Below are positions 1 through 8,831 of a DNA stretch of 64,000 nt, in pieces. The stretch lies in the NCBI GenBank assembly GCA_963663615.1, contig OY760517.1:3534001-3598000 (forward strand), read 5' to 3'. How positions within the stretch are numbered: the first letter of the stretch is position 1; each line of letters begins with the position of its first letter. A program made the position numbers and the translations under genes. The notes below the pieces were generated by a model that was given only the letters and a program-made list of their open reading frames with translations, was not told the origin of the DNA and made no database searches. The DNA is from G963663615 sp963663615. Its GTDB lineage: Bacteria; Bacteroidota; Ignavibacteria; Ignavibacteriales; Melioribacteraceae.

Positions 1-1515
1 CGGCTGTGGTTGCTGCTGATTTTGATAAAACGCCGTCAGATAACCAAGGAAAATAAACATCACAAAGAATATAGACGCCATTTTCCAGTCTCTTTTAAAG
101 TGGTATAAAAATCCAAACAAACCAATAAGGAATGGTAAGCCCCACATATCAGACCAGTCAACACCACTATCCTGAACAGTCGAACCTCTGCCTATATAGT
201 TCCACTCAAGATATCTGTTGAACATGTGATCCATCTGGTAACTCCACCAGAAATCACCATCGGAAGAATAATTTGAATAAACAATCTGCTGGTGAGGTTC
301 CTGGGTATATCTTCTTTTGAATGTAGGGAAATCACCATACTGTTCCCTGTTTAGGTAGGAAACAACTTCGTTAGGTGTTTTAGGACTATTAAGGTTAATT
401 GGCGGGTCCTGGTTTGCCCTGATAATAATCATCAGGTAACTTGTTAGCCCAACCATTACAAACAAAAGGCTTTTGGCAATAAGGTTAAAGGTACGCTTAT
501 TAGTATTGTGCGTCCAGTAAATCAGGTAGAGCAAACCGGCAAAAATTCCAAATAGAACTAGCATATTTATAGTTTCATCGTTACCACCAATTTTGTTCAT
601 AATTGTTGGTACATACTTAACCATACCAGGATAGGTTGCAACAAGTGCCATACCACCAAGTATAATTGGTATGTAAAACGAACTTGCTTTCAAAATTTTC
701 TTCCAGAAAACGCCCATATATACCATTGAAACAGCAACTTCAATCATCAAAAATCTGCTATCAAATGCACTATATGCATCCCTGCTTGGTGGGGTTGATC
801 CTGTTTCTGTAAACCATAACAGGAATGCAACAACAAGAGATACTGCAACGTGTCCGGCAAATATAATTGCGGTGTTTTGTAGCACCTCGTCATCTTCAAC
901 ATAATTTTTGAAGTAGATAATCATTACAATTGGTACTGTTGCCAGTACAGCCATAAGGTGAACACCTGCCGAAATACCAAGTAGGTAAGCAATTAACAAT
1001 ATATATTTATCATTTGAATGATGATCTTCATCGGCATTCCATAACATAATGAGCCATGTAACAAAACCAATAAAGAATACTGAAAGGGCATAAACCTCTG
1101 CTTCCACGGCATTAAACCAGAAAGTATCGGCAAACGCAAGTGAAAAGGCACCTACTGCCGAAGCAAGATAAGTTAACAGTGCATCAAAATTGTTTTCATG
1201 TTCTTTTTTGTAATTTTCAATAAGTTTTACTGCAACCAGGTACAAAAACAGCACGTTAAATGCACTGGAAAGAACAGAGACCATATTTACCCTGAAGGCA
1301 ATATTCTCTCCAATAGGGAGCATTGAAAATAGTTTTCCAAGTATTAGGAAAAAAGGCGTTCCCGGTGGATGCGGTACCTGCATTAAATATGATGATGCTA
1401 TAAATTCACCACAGTCCCAAAACGAAACTGACGGCTGAACTGTCATCACATAAACGACCAGTGCAAACAAAAAGACGGCAAACCCTACCAGTCTGTGTAG
1501 TAATTTTTGACTCAT
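1..1515 (-). CDS. DUF2723 / TMEM260-like polytopic membrane protein, 3' end cut by window edge
   Basis: The frame is open from an ATG at 1513-1515 through base 1, giving 505 residues with no stop, so the C-terminal part lies outside the window. Many hydrophobic segments are visible. An N-terminal loop contains FWDCGEF followed by VPHPPGTP, the hallmark of the DUF2723 family, which is now placed with GT-C-type protein O-mannosyltransferase-like enzymes. Asp and Glu in the first loop plus the HPP motif resemble the D-E and DHPPL motifs of GT39 enzymes, such as the product of 2578-4104. The visible end is a Gln/Pro-rich stretch. The protein probably sits in the inner membrane and transfers a sugar from a lipid carrier, but acceptor and donor are unknown. 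The small gene at 1555-1794 precedes it by 39 bp on the same strand, suggesting an operon. Confidence 0.85.
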   Translation of the reverse strand, partial: MSQKLLHRLVGFAVFLFALVVYVMTVQPSVSFWDCGEFIASSYLMQVPHPPGTPFFLILGKLFSMLPIGENIAFRVNMVSVLSSAFNVLFLYLVAVKLIENYKKEHENNFDALLTYLASAVGAFSLAFADTFWFNAVEAEVYALSVFFIGFVTWLIMLWNADEDHHSNDKYILLIAYLLGISAGVHLMAVLATVPIVMIIYFKNYVEDDEVLQNTAIIFAGHVAVSLVVAFLLWFTETGSTPPSRDAYSAFDSRFLMIEVAVSMVYMGVFWKKILKASSFYIPIILGGMALVATYPGMVKYVPTIMNKIGGNDETINMLVLFGIFAGLLYLIYWTHNTNKRTFNLIAKSLLFVMVGLTSYLMIIIRANQDPPINLNSPKTPNEVVSYLNREQYGDFPTFKRRYTQEPHQQIVYSNYSSDGDFWWSYQMDHMFNRYLEWNYIGRGSTVQDSGVDWSDMWGLPFLIGLFGFLYHFKRDWKMASIFFVMFIFLGYLTAFYQNQQQPQP

Positions 1516-1554
1516 TACTTCCTCTGTATTCAAATTATTCTTATTTACAAAACT

Positions 1555-1794
1555 TTACTCTTCCTGATTGTCACCCTCAGGTTTCTTGAAGAGGTGATCA
1601 TAATTTTTTCGGGGGCGGTTAACGTAATATTTTTCGTAATACCCTTTTAGTCTTTCCATAGAGAGTTTATCAAGATCCTCGTCATCACGATGCCTTTTAT
1701 ACAACATTCTGTAATCATCAAGCTCTTTTTTGTCGAACTTGTTTTCATATCGTTTTAGTTTTTCGAAATACCTCGTCTGATCTCTATACGTCAT
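1555..1794 (-). CDS. small charged protein of unknown function
   Basis: This 79-residue protein starts at MTYRDQ. The frame can be extended to an upstream ATG near 1890, but that adds a low-complexity hydrophobic segment with no family resemblance and would run into the divergent gene at 1893, so the internal start is preferred. The protein is rich in Lys, Arg, Asp, Glu and Tyr, with no signal peptide or membrane helix, and ends in an acidic tail (EGDNQEE). Charged heptad-like patterning suggests a soluble helical protein. It lies 39 bp upstream of the DUF2723 gene and is probably co-transcribed with it. I do not recognise a family. Confidence 0.55.
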   Translation of the reverse strand: MTYRDQTRYFEKLKRYENKFDKKELDDYRMLYKRHRDDEDLDKLSMERLKGYYEKYYVNRPRKNYDHLFKKPEGDNQEE

Positions 1795-1892
1795 ACTATG
1801 TATTTTTTTTGTTAAAATATTACTATTCAATTTTACAATATAAAAAAAATTAATGTAGCTTTTCATATATAAAATTAAAATATGAAGCAAAT

Positions 1893-2534
1893 ATGCTGTT
1901 ATACAAAAATTTTACACCACTGGTTTCAGTAATTCTGCCAACTTACAATAGAAAAAACTACCTTGAACGTTCTGTTATTTCTGTTATAAATCAGGATATG
2001 AACGACTGGGAATTAATTATTGTTGATGATGGCGGTAACGATGATTCTTTTGAATTCGTTAAATCGGTTCAAAACGACCATGATAATATAAAATATGTGC
2101 GTCACAGCAACCGAAAACTACCCCTTACAATGAACACCGGAATACAGATAAGTTACGGTAAATACATGGCATTTCTTGGGGATGATGATGAGTTTAAGAG
2201 TAACCACCTAAGTTTACGAACCAAATTTATGGAAACTTACACCGAACTTGATTTATTATACGGTGGTGTTGAAATTGTTGGTAATCCTTATGTGAAGGAT
2301 AAAAACGATTTAACAAAACAAATTCATATTTCCGAGTGTGCTTTGGGTGGTACATTTTTTGGAAAACGTGAGGCTTTTTTGAGGCTTAAGGGCTTCAATA
2401 ATGTTAAGTATAGTGAAGATTCCGAACTGCTTGAGCGTGCAAAAGAGTTCTTAAATGTTCAGGAGGTTTCGTGGGAAACTTATATTTACTACCGAGATAC
2501 TCCTAATAGTATTTGCACAACTATAACCGATTAA
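1893..2534 (+). CDS. family 2 glycosyltransferase (GT-A fold)
   Basis: The 213-residue product opens with the GT2 signature VSVILPTYNR at about residues 11-20, then LIIVDDG at about 41-47 (nucleotide-binding Asp pair). The metal-binding DXD equivalent GDDDE is at about residues 97-101. It would transfer a nucleotide-activated sugar at the cytoplasmic face of the membrane. The protein is short for the family (commonly 240-330 residues) and has no C-terminal membrane helices, but the core domain appears complete. It starts divergently from the small gene at 1555-1794 and is followed 43 bp later by a GT39-type transferase on the same strand, so the two may act in one glycan or glycolipid pathway. 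Donor and acceptor cannot be predicted. Confidence 0.85.
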   Translation: MLLYKNFTPLVSVILPTYNRKNYLERSVISVINQDMNDWELIIVDDGGNDDSFEFVKSVQNDHDNIKYVRHSNRKLPLTMNTGIQISYGKYMAFLGDDDEFKSNHLSLRTKFMETYTELDLLYGGVEIVGNPYVKDKNDLTKQIHISECALGGTFFGKREAFLRLKGFNNVKYSEDSELLERAKEFLNVQEVSWETYIYYRDTPNSICTTITD

Positions 2535-2577
2535 GATTAGATACGCCTAAAACGCGGCTTAAATAAAATGGAGTTCT

Positions 2578-4104
2578 ATGCAGAGCAACGCCAGTAATAA
2601 AAGCGACTTATGTTACGGACTATATTTACTAATGGGTATTAACCTGATCCTACATCTGTTTTCAATAACCGAGTATGGAATCTTCAGGGATGAGTATTAC
2701 TACATTTCCAACTCAATGCACCTTGGTGCCGGATATGTTGATCATCCTCCGCTAATTGGATATATAACGTGGCTAATTACTTCAATACTTGGCAAATCAA
2801 TATTTGCACTCAGAATTGTGCCCGTACTGGTTAGTGGTGCCAATATTTTTGTTGCCGGACTAATTGCCCGCAAACTCGGTGGTAAAAAACCTGCACAATT
2901 CCTCGCCGGTTTCGGTGTGCTTTTTTCACCTGTTCTGCTTTCTACTGCCTCCTACCTAAGCATGAATGTTTTCGACCAGTTTTTCTGGAGCATAGCTGTT
3001 TTCTATTTTGTTAAGTACACCAAAAAAGAAAACCCAACTGACTTATACATTTTTGCATCTATTACAGGAATTGCATTTCTTAACAAAATTTCAATCCTGT
3101 TTTTGCTTTTTGGGATATTTTGGGGTATAGTTCTTACTGATCAAATCAAAATTTTCAGACGGAAAGAATTATATATTTCCGCTGCAATTTTTGCAATTTT
3201 GGCATCCCCCTATATTATATGGCAATTTGTTTACGATTTCCCTACGCTTGAGTTTATGCACAATGCAAGTGCAGATAAAATAGCAGAAGTTTCGACATTC
3301 GATTTTATCTCCGGGCATCTGCTTGAGTTTGGTCCCGCTAACTGGTTTTTCCTTGCCGGAGCTATTCTATTTTCATTATTCAACAAAAAATACAGGTATA
3401 TTGGAATAATTTATATTTCAATTCTCGTCTTTTTCCTTTTGCAAAAAAGTAAAACATATTACATGGCTCCAACAATTACTTTTACAATTGCAGCCGGTGC
3501 AGTTTATGTAAATAGCTGGATTGAACGCTTCAATAAAAAGTGGATACTACCAGCATTCCTATTATTTTTGCTCCCCGGAGCGTTATTCCCAATTCCGCTT
3601 GCAACCCCTATATTTTCACCTCAGGGGTATCTAAGCTATACCCAGGCAATAGGACTCGCACCAAAAAATGCAGAAGTATATGATAGTGGTGCTCTTCCAC
3701 AGTTTTATGCTGATATGTTTGGTTGGCAGGAGCTGGCAGATTCGGTTGATGCTGCTGTTAGTCGCTTGCCGGAAGATGACCTGAACAACCTGCATGTATT
3801 TTGCTGGAACTACGGAGAGGCAGGTGCATTAACCTACTATTCTGATCAGCTAAACATTCCACCCGTTATAAGTCCGCATAACAGCCATTACCTTTGGGGT
3901 TATGGAAACTACGATGGAAAGAACCTTCTCTTTATAGGCACATCAAAAGAGTATCTGGAGAAATGGTTTGAATCTGTTGAACTGGTAGGTAAAACAAAAT
4001 GTGAACTTTGTATGCCTTATGAGTCGGATAACCCAATCTGGATATGTAAGAACCTTAAAGTTACAGTTGATGAAATGTGGAAACAGGTAAAGAACTACAA
4101 CTAA
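2578..4104 (+). CDS. GT39 / ArnT-like membrane glycosyltransferase
   Basis: The 508-residue protein has about ten hydrophobic segments and an N-terminal periplasmic loop with IFRDEYYY and YVDHPPL at about residues 35-60. This is the diagnostic pattern of the PMT_2 (dolichyl/undecaprenyl-phosphate-sugar) transferases, in which the Asp-Glu pair is catalytic. The soluble C-terminal part, about residues 360-508, would be periplasmic. The reaction is probably transfer of a sugar from a polyprenyl-phosphate donor to a lipid or protein outside the inner membrane. The preceding GT2 gene ends 43 bp upstream and could make the lipid-linked donor. The start is the first ATG of the frame, with GGAG about 8 bases before it. 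Confidence 0.85.
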   Translation: MQSNASNKSDLCYGLYLLMGINLILHLFSITEYGIFRDEYYYISNSMHLGAGYVDHPPLIGYITWLITSILGKSIFALRIVPVLVSGANIFVAGLIARKLGGKKPAQFLAGFGVLFSPVLLSTASYLSMNVFDQFFWSIAVFYFVKYTKKENPTDLYIFASITGIAFLNKISILFLLFGIFWGIVLTDQIKIFRRKELYISAAIFAILASPYIIWQFVYDFPTLEFMHNASADKIAEVSTFDFISGHLLEFGPANWFFLAGAILFSLFNKKYRYIGIIYISILVFFLLQKSKTYYMAPTITFTIAAGAVYVNSWIERFNKKWILPAFLLFLLPGALFPIPLATPIFSPQGYLSYTQAIGLAPKNAEVYDSGALPQFYADMFGWQELADSVDAAVSRLPEDDLNNLHVFCWNYGEAGALTYYSDQLNIPPVISPHNSHYLWGYGNYDGKNLLFIGTSKEYLEKWFESVELVGKTKCELCMPYESDNPIWICKNLKVTVDEMWKQVKNYN

Positions 4105-4263
4105 TTTGGGACTTAACAGCAACTTAAATTGGTCGCCCATTACTTGCATTATATTGTTCAGCTTCCACAATGTAATAAAATTGGTTAGCCTTGATAAATG
4201 CTATTTACTTTAACCAGGCTTAGCAAATAACCCAAGTAATTTAAATGTTACACAAGAATAAAA

Positions 4264-4286
4264 ATAGCGGCAACTATTGCCGCTAT
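4264..4286 (-). terminator. intrinsic terminator for the lipoprotein gene
   Basis: A perfect 10-bp inverted repeat (ATAGCGGCAA / TTGCCGCTAT) with a 3-nt loop lies between the convergent genes ending at 4104 and 4355. On the minus strand the stem is followed by TTTTATTCTT, so it best serves the minus-strand gene. The plus-strand side has only a weak T-run. Confidence 0.7.
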
Positions 4287-4354
4287 AAAATTTCAATAAA
4301 TTAAACTCCGGACTGTATTGCAAAAAGATGAATCTGTAACCAATACCACCAGAT

Positions 4355-5407
4355 TTAATTTTGTGAAAGCTTTCTGAAGTTACCCGGAGTTTTAGCTAAC
4401 TTATTCAAGTCCAAATTTCGTGCTGAAACTTTACCAGCCGTTGATCCGGAAGTGGCATAATTATCTTTAATCATAAACTCATCAACAGAGATAGTACAAG
4501 AATATGTACTCCTGAAACCTGCTTCCAAAAGGGTACAGTTAATTGCTTTACCAATAGCTGTTTCAAGATCGGGAATCCATGCAGAGTTAATTATAGTTGT
4601 ACCATTAAGGGTAACTATTGTTTTCTTGTTCTCATCGATAGTAATGAGCAACTCATTGGAATTATCAGTTCCGTAATTCATCCCATCAGAATATCCTTCG
4701 GAATTATCACCTGCATAATACCAGCTACCTTCAGTTTCATCATTCTCATAAAAATAGCAATACAAACCATAGTTGGTTTCATTTAGTCCGGGATAAATTG
4801 CAAAGTATATTATCGGTAACTGCAAATCCGCTAACTCTAGTATAAGTCCATAATGCGAGCTATCATCAAAAGCACCTTTGGTAGCCATTTTTGTTGAAAT
4901 ATCGTAGCTGGAAGTTTCATCACCCTGCAAATTTTTCAGCATAATTGCATCATAAATCTGCACTGTAGGCTCCATGTACATTCTTCCATTTTCAAAAGTT
5001 AAATCACCATATCCCAGGTTCCAGTTAGCATAGTTAATTACACCATCTTCAAACAACTCATAAACCGGACCGTAAACATTGATGTCTATTGATTTTTCCA
5101 ATTCGGAATTACCATCACTAAGATTTAGCTTAACTGTGGCATCGGTAACAAACTTGGGTGCAACCCATCTAATTTCACTATCCACATCCCCCGGAGCATA
5201 TGACCCTACATTACAGCTCCATGAATACTTAAGGTTTTCACCTTCGGTATATGCAGTAATATCTACAAAATCATCGTACCCAAATGTATGTCTCTTTGCA
5301 TAAAGGCTACTAATCTTAAGTTCTACCTTATTTTCTTCATTTGGTGAATCTTCATCACACGAAACGAACAATAAAACCGATAATACGAATAGAAGTAATT
5401 TCCTCAT
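4355..5407 (-). CDS. predicted outer-membrane or surface lipoprotein, unknown function
   Basis: The 350-residue protein begins with a short lipoprotein signal peptide ending in a lipobox (LLFVSC, Cys17), so it should be lipidated and exported. Residues about 30-110 look like an Ig/cadherin-type beta domain (SYAPGD, IRWVAP and a LNLSDG ending). Residues about 115-320 resemble a concanavalin/LamG-like beta-sandwich, as often seen in sugar-binding or structural modules. No catalytic motif is evident. The start is the ATG 8 bases after a GAGGAG stretch. The gene stands alone, with a hairpin terminator at 4264-4286 and about 300 bp of non-coding DNA upstream. It may bind a glycan, but this is only a guess from fold impression. 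Confidence 0.7.
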   Translation of the reverse strand: MRKLLLFVLSVLLFVSCDEDSPNEENKVELKISSLYAKRHTFGYDDFVDITAYTEGENLKYSWSCNVGSYAPGDVDSEIRWVAPKFVTDATVKLNLSDGNSELEKSIDINVYGPVYELFEDGVINYANWNLGYGDLTFENGRMYMEPTVQIYDAIMLKNLQGDETSSYDISTKMATKGAFDDSSHYGLILELADLQLPIIYFAIYPGLNETNYGLYCYFYENDETEGSWYYAGDNSEGYSDGMNYGTDNSNELLITIDENKKTIVTLNGTTIINSAWIPDLETAIGKAINCTLLEAGFRSTYSCTISVDEFMIKDNYATSGSTAGKVSARNLDLNKLAKTPGNFRKLSQN

Positions 5408-5684
5408 TTCTCCTCATTGTTTATTAAATTAGTTTTACACCCCAAAGTTTAATTTAATTATTAATAGAGTACTAAAGATAGTTATAAATTAAAATTTTGG
5501 CAGTATAAAAAATTCTCTACAAACTAATCATCCAGTAAATAAACCAATAGAAACAAAAGCTCTCAAACAGTTATTGTTTACTCTATTTTATCAATTAACA
5601 ATTATAGAATACCAAAAGAGCACACAATAGTAGAACAAGTCAATTTACAGCCAAATCATATTAAATTTTCGTTATAACGTAAAC
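5408..5684. other. intergenic stretch, no gene seen
   Basis: This AT-rich spacer lies between the lipoprotein gene and the ettA terminator. It presumably holds the lipoprotein promoter; on the minus strand a TATCTTTA near 5474-5481 is one base off the TAnnTTTG element. No open frame, repeat or RNA was recognised. Confidence 0.5.
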
Positions 5685-5713
5685 AAATAAAAATGCCCCG
5701 TGTTTACGGGACA
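5685..5713 (-). terminator. intrinsic terminator of ettA
   Basis: On the minus strand, directly after the ettA stop, TGTCCCGT and ACGGGGCA form an 8-bp stem (one G-T pair) around a 4-nt loop. It is followed by TTTTTATTTG, a typical intrinsic terminator. Confidence 0.85.
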
Positions 5714-5719
5714 TTTCGT

Positions 5720-7402
5720 CTATCGTGTAAGCTTTTTATATTTAATTCGTTTCGGAACATCAGCATCTTTGCCAAGTCGTTCGCGTTTATTCTCTTCATA
5801 ATCCGAGAAGTTACCTTCAAACCAAACAACCTGGCTATCACCTTCAAAAGCAAGGATATGTGTACACATCCTGTCAAGAAACCAGCGGTCGTGACTAATA
5901 ATTACAGCACAACCAGCAAAACTGTTTAGCCCTTCTTCAAGTGCACGAATTGTATTTACATCCAGATCATTGGTAGGCTCATCCAGAAGTATAACATTTG
6001 CACCCGATTTAAGCATTAATGCAAGATGCACCCTGTTGCGTTCACCGCCCGAAAGCACTCCAACCTTTTTCTGCTGATCGCCACCACTAAAGTTAAACTG
6101 CCCAACATAAGCACGGGAATTTACTTCACGATTACCAACGGTTAGCATATCCGCACCTTCGCTAATCTGTTCCCAAACCGATTTATCAGGATCAAGCACA
6201 TCCCTGCTCTGTTCAAGGTATCCAAGCTTTACAGTCTGCCCAATATTAAAATCGCCGGCATCTGCTGTTTCCAAACCGGTAATCATTTTAAATAATGTTG
6301 TTTTACCTGCACCGTTCGGACCAATAATACCAACAATTCCACCGGGAGGCAGCGAAAAGTTAAGATCTTCAAATAATAGTTTTTCACCAAATGCCTTGGT
6401 TACATTGTTCGCATCTATTACAACATTACCAAGTCGCGGACCGTTAGGGATGTACAGTTCAAGTTCCTTCTGTACCTTTTCATGTTCTTCCTTTAGCATA
6501 TTTTCGTATGAGGTGATACGACTTTTACTTTTAGCATGTCTTCCTTTTGGCGACATTCTGATCCACTCAAGCTCACGCTGTAATGTTTTCTGTCTCTGCG
6601 ATTCGCGTTTCTCTTCATTCTGCAAGCGGTTCTGTTTTTGTTCAAGCCATGAAGAATAGTTTCCTTTCCACGGAATACCTTCGCCACGATCAAGCTCAAG
6701 AATCCAGCCAGCTACATTATCAAGGAAGTAGCGATCGTGAGTAACGGCTATAATTGTGCCCGGGAAACGCTTAAGTTCGGCTTCAAGCCACGCAACCGAT
6801 TCAGCATCAAGGTGGTTGGTAGGTTCGTCAAGTAGCAGAATGTCCGGTTTTTTAAGTAGCAAACGGCATAAAGCAACTCGGCGGCGTTCACCACCAGAAA
6901 GCACATTTACTTTTTGGTCTGCCGGAGGACAGTTAAGTGCATCCATAGCCATCTGCAATTTGGAATCAATTTCCCAGCCATCCATCGCATCAAGTTTATC
7001 CTGCACTTTACCCTGGCGTTCCATCAGGGCTTCCATTTCTTCCGGAGTCATTTCCTCGGCAAACTTTTCATTTATTGCGTTGTATTCGGCAAGTGTATCA
7101 ACAACTTCCTGTACACCCTCTTCTACCACTTCGCGAACTGTTTTGTCAGTATCAATCAAAGGTTCCTGCTCAAGGTAGCCAATGGTATAGCCCGGAGAAA
7201 TTGCTATTTCACCATTGAAATCCTTATCAACACCGGCTAAAATTTTAAGCAAGGATGATTTACCTGAACCGTTAAGCCCAAGCACACCAATCTTGGCACC
7301 GTAGAAATATGAAAGATATATATCTTTCAATACGGCTTTTTTATCGTAATACTTACTCACACCAATCATGGAGTAGATTACTTTTTTGTCATCAACACTC
7401 AT
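5720..7402 (-). CDS. ettA: energy-dependent translational throttle protein EttA (ABC-F)
   Basis: The 560-residue protein has two ABC ATPase domains in tandem and no membrane segments. Walker A1 is GLNGSGKS (42-49), with signature LSGGERRR and Walker B LLLDEPTNHLD. The second set is GPNGAGKT, LSGGERNR and LLDEPTNDLD. Between them lies the charged linker typical of ABC-F factors, and the C-terminus PKRIKYKKLTR matches EttA. Length is close to the E. coli protein (555). EttA binds the ribosomal E site and gates entry into the elongation cycle in response to the ATP/ADP ratio. The gene is monocistronic, with a TATCTTTG promoter element 38-45 bp upstream and its own terminator immediately downstream. 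Confidence 0.95.
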   Translation of the reverse strand: MSVDDKKVIYSMIGVSKYYDKKAVLKDIYLSYFYGAKIGVLGLNGSGKSSLLKILAGVDKDFNGEIAISPGYTIGYLEQEPLIDTDKTVREVVEEGVQEVVDTLAEYNAINEKFAEEMTPEEMEALMERQGKVQDKLDAMDGWEIDSKLQMAMDALNCPPADQKVNVLSGGERRRVALCRLLLKKPDILLLDEPTNHLDAESVAWLEAELKRFPGTIIAVTHDRYFLDNVAGWILELDRGEGIPWKGNYSSWLEQKQNRLQNEEKRESQRQKTLQRELEWIRMSPKGRHAKSKSRITSYENMLKEEHEKVQKELELYIPNGPRLGNVVIDANNVTKAFGEKLLFEDLNFSLPPGGIVGIIGPNGAGKTTLFKMITGLETADAGDFNIGQTVKLGYLEQSRDVLDPDKSVWEQISEGADMLTVGNREVNSRAYVGQFNFSGGDQQKKVGVLSGGERNRVHLALMLKSGANVILLDEPTNDLDVNTIRALEEGLNSFAGCAVIISHDRWFLDRMCTHILAFEGDSQVVWFEGNFSDYEENKRERLGKDADVPKRIKYKKLTR

Positions 7403-7439
7403 TATTTTCCTGTTTTATTATTTTCAAAATTATTCCCTG

Positions 7440-7447
7440 CAAAGATA
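7440..7447 (-). promoter_or_regulatory. -7 promoter element of ettA
   Basis: The minus strand reads TATCTTTG followed by CA, an exact match to the Bacteroidetes TAnnTTTG element. The predicted transcript start is near 7434, leaving a leader of about 30 nt. No well-spaced TTTG -33 element is present. Confidence 0.6.
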
Positions 7448-7510
7448 AGGGAATTATTACAAATGTTTATTATAAATTGCAATAATATTCTTTAATTTCA
7501 ATAATTTACA

Positions 7511-7542
7511 AAAATAAAAGCCCCGATAAAACTACCGGGGCT
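7511..7542 (-). terminator. intrinsic terminator of the marR-nitroreductase operon
   Basis: AGCCCCG (7519-7525) and CGGGGCT (7536-7542) form a 7-bp GC-rich stem. On the minus strand it is followed by TTTATTTTTG, about 30 bp after the nitroreductase stop. Confidence 0.85.
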
Positions 7543-7573
7543 CAGGGGAAACAACAACAAGTTAAATGAGTTA

Positions 7574-8200
7574 TTATACTACTTCGTACAATTCTTCTTT
7601 CGATTTACGAACTTTAACAAAATCCTTAAATTCATCATCTTCGGCACGATAACCAACTGTGGCAAGCACAACCGATTTAAGTCCCTTTTCCTTGAGTCCA
7701 AGCACTTCATCAAATTTTGAAGAATCAAAACCTTCCATAGGACAAGCATCAACACCTTCTACGGCAGCCGAAGTAAGCAGTACACCTAGAGCAATATAAA
7801 CCTGTCTCGATGCCCATTGGTCGTTAGTTTCATCGCTGTTATTGGAAACAGTTGCAGCCATACCCTTGGCAAAACCTTCGAGCGATTCAGCCGGTACGTT
7901 TCTTGCTTTCACAATTCTGTCAACATATTCGTCAACATGTTTCGTTTCCAGCTTGTCTGGTATGCAAAATACAAGCAATTGGGAGGCATCGGTAATTTGC
8001 GACTGGTTCCATGCATGTTCACGTAACTTTGCACGAACTTCGGGGTCTTCAACCACAAGTATATTCATTGCCTGCAACCCGTATGATGTTGGAGATAAAC
8101 GAGCAGCTTCAAGCAGTGTATCAAGTTTATTCTGAGGCAGTTTTTTGCTACTGAATTTTTTAACTGCATATCTCCAGTTTAATTGTTCTATTAAGTTCAT
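7574..8200 (-). CDS. nitroreductase-family NAD(P)H-dependent FMN oxidoreductase
   Basis: The 208-residue protein matches the NfsB/oxygen-insensitive nitroreductase family. An N-terminal helix with RYAVKKF (residues 10-16) forms part of the FMN phosphate site. It is followed by ARLSPTSYGLQ, the family's SPTSxGxQ motif. A central region with QVYIALG and a C-terminal LATVGYRAEDDE complete the pattern. These flavoproteins use NAD(P)H to reduce nitroaromatics, quinones or related electrophiles in the cytoplasm. Length is typical and all family landmarks are present. A MarR-type regulator ends 17 bp upstream on the same strand. The pair has a shared terminator and a palindromic operator before marR, suggesting induction by a small aromatic or quinone compound. 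Confidence 0.9.
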   Translation of the reverse strand: MNLIEQLNWRYAVKKFSSKKLPQNKLDTLLEAARLSPTSYGLQAMNILVVEDPEVRAKLREHAWNQSQITDASQLLVFCIPDKLETKHVDEYVDRIVKARNVPAESLEGFAKGMAATVSNNSDETNDQWASRQVYIALGVLLTSAAVEGVDACPMEGFDSSKFDEVLGLKEKGLKSVVLATVGYRAEDDEFKDFVKVRKSKEELYEVV

Positions 8201-8217
8201 TTAGTACTCCAATAAAT

Positions 8218-8679
8218 TTATTTGTTATTATTTTTGTTTCTGAATTTATCTAGTATATCGCTCAATACTTCCGATTCCTCATCGGTAATACTTCTCTTCT
8301 TTTCTGTCTCTTCCTCAATAATTGGATCAGTAACTTCTAGTAGATCCAAACCTTTTCGTGTTATCTTCAGTTCAACTTTACGTCTGTTCACAGGACATTG
8401 ATTCCTTTCAACTAGTCCTTTTTTCAAAAGTCTGTCAATAAGTCTTGTAAGGTCTGGTGTTTTATCAAGCATAACCGCTTTTACTTCACCGGCATTACAC
8501 ACCTCGGGATATTTTCCACGCAAAATTCTTAGCACATTATATTGAGCATGAGTTATGCCCTTCTCTTTAAGCCTTTTATCAATTGAGTAATTAAGCCAGT
8601 TGGCAGTATAAATTATATTGATAATTGCCTTTTGATAAGGGCTTTTGAATCTGGTTTTTATTTCTTCTTCTATCTTCAT
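8218..8679 (-). CDS. MarR-family transcriptional regulator
   Basis: The 153-residue protein has a winged helix-turn-helix in the centre: ITHAQYNVLRIL (about 42-53), a recognition region LDKTPDLTRLIDRLLKKGLVER (about 72-93), and a wing with NRRKVELKITRKG (98-110). Flanking helices would form the dimer interface. It resembles small-ligand-responsive MarR repressors. It is the first gene of a two-gene operon with the nitroreductase (17-bp gap), a classic arrangement in which the repressor controls itself and the detoxifying enzyme. A perfect palindrome at 8693-8712, 14 bp before the start codon and overlapping a TATATTTG promoter element, is the obvious autoregulatory operator. Confidence 0.9.
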   Translation of the reverse strand: MKIEEEIKTRFKSPYQKAIINIIYTANWLNYSIDKRLKEKGITHAQYNVLRILRGKYPEVCNAGEVKAVMLDKTPDLTRLIDRLLKKGLVERNQCPVNRRKVELKITRKGLDLLEVTDPIIEEETEKKRSITDEESEVLSDILDKFRNKNNNK

Positions 8680-8692
8680 ATTCCGTTAAACA

Positions 8693-8712
8693 ATATTTGT
8701 TACAACAAATAT
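8693..8712. promoter_or_regulatory. palindromic MarR operator overlapping the marR promoter
   Basis: The 20 bp ATATTTGTTACAACAAATAT is a perfect 9-bp inverted repeat with a 2-bp centre, as expected for a MarR dimer. On the minus strand it overlaps TATATTTG (plus coordinates 8706-8713), a TAnnTTTG -7 element, so binding would block transcription of marR and the nitroreductase. Confidence 0.75.
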
Positions 8713-8800
8713 ACGTTATCTGCTCCCAAATAGTTCCATTTTATTATTATTTTTTCGAAAGGTATGATTTAGACTTGGGGATAATATTGGTACTTTAAAA

Positions 8801-8831
8801 TAAAAAACCTCCCCTGGCTAATTGGGGAGGC
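8801..8831 (-). terminator. strong intrinsic terminator ending the candidate small RNA
   Basis: CCTCCCC and GGGGAGG form a perfect 7-bp GC-rich stem with a 9-nt loop. On the minus strand it is followed by TTTTTTATTTT. There is no annotated gene upstream for it to terminate, which is why a non-coding transcript is proposed. Confidence 0.85.
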
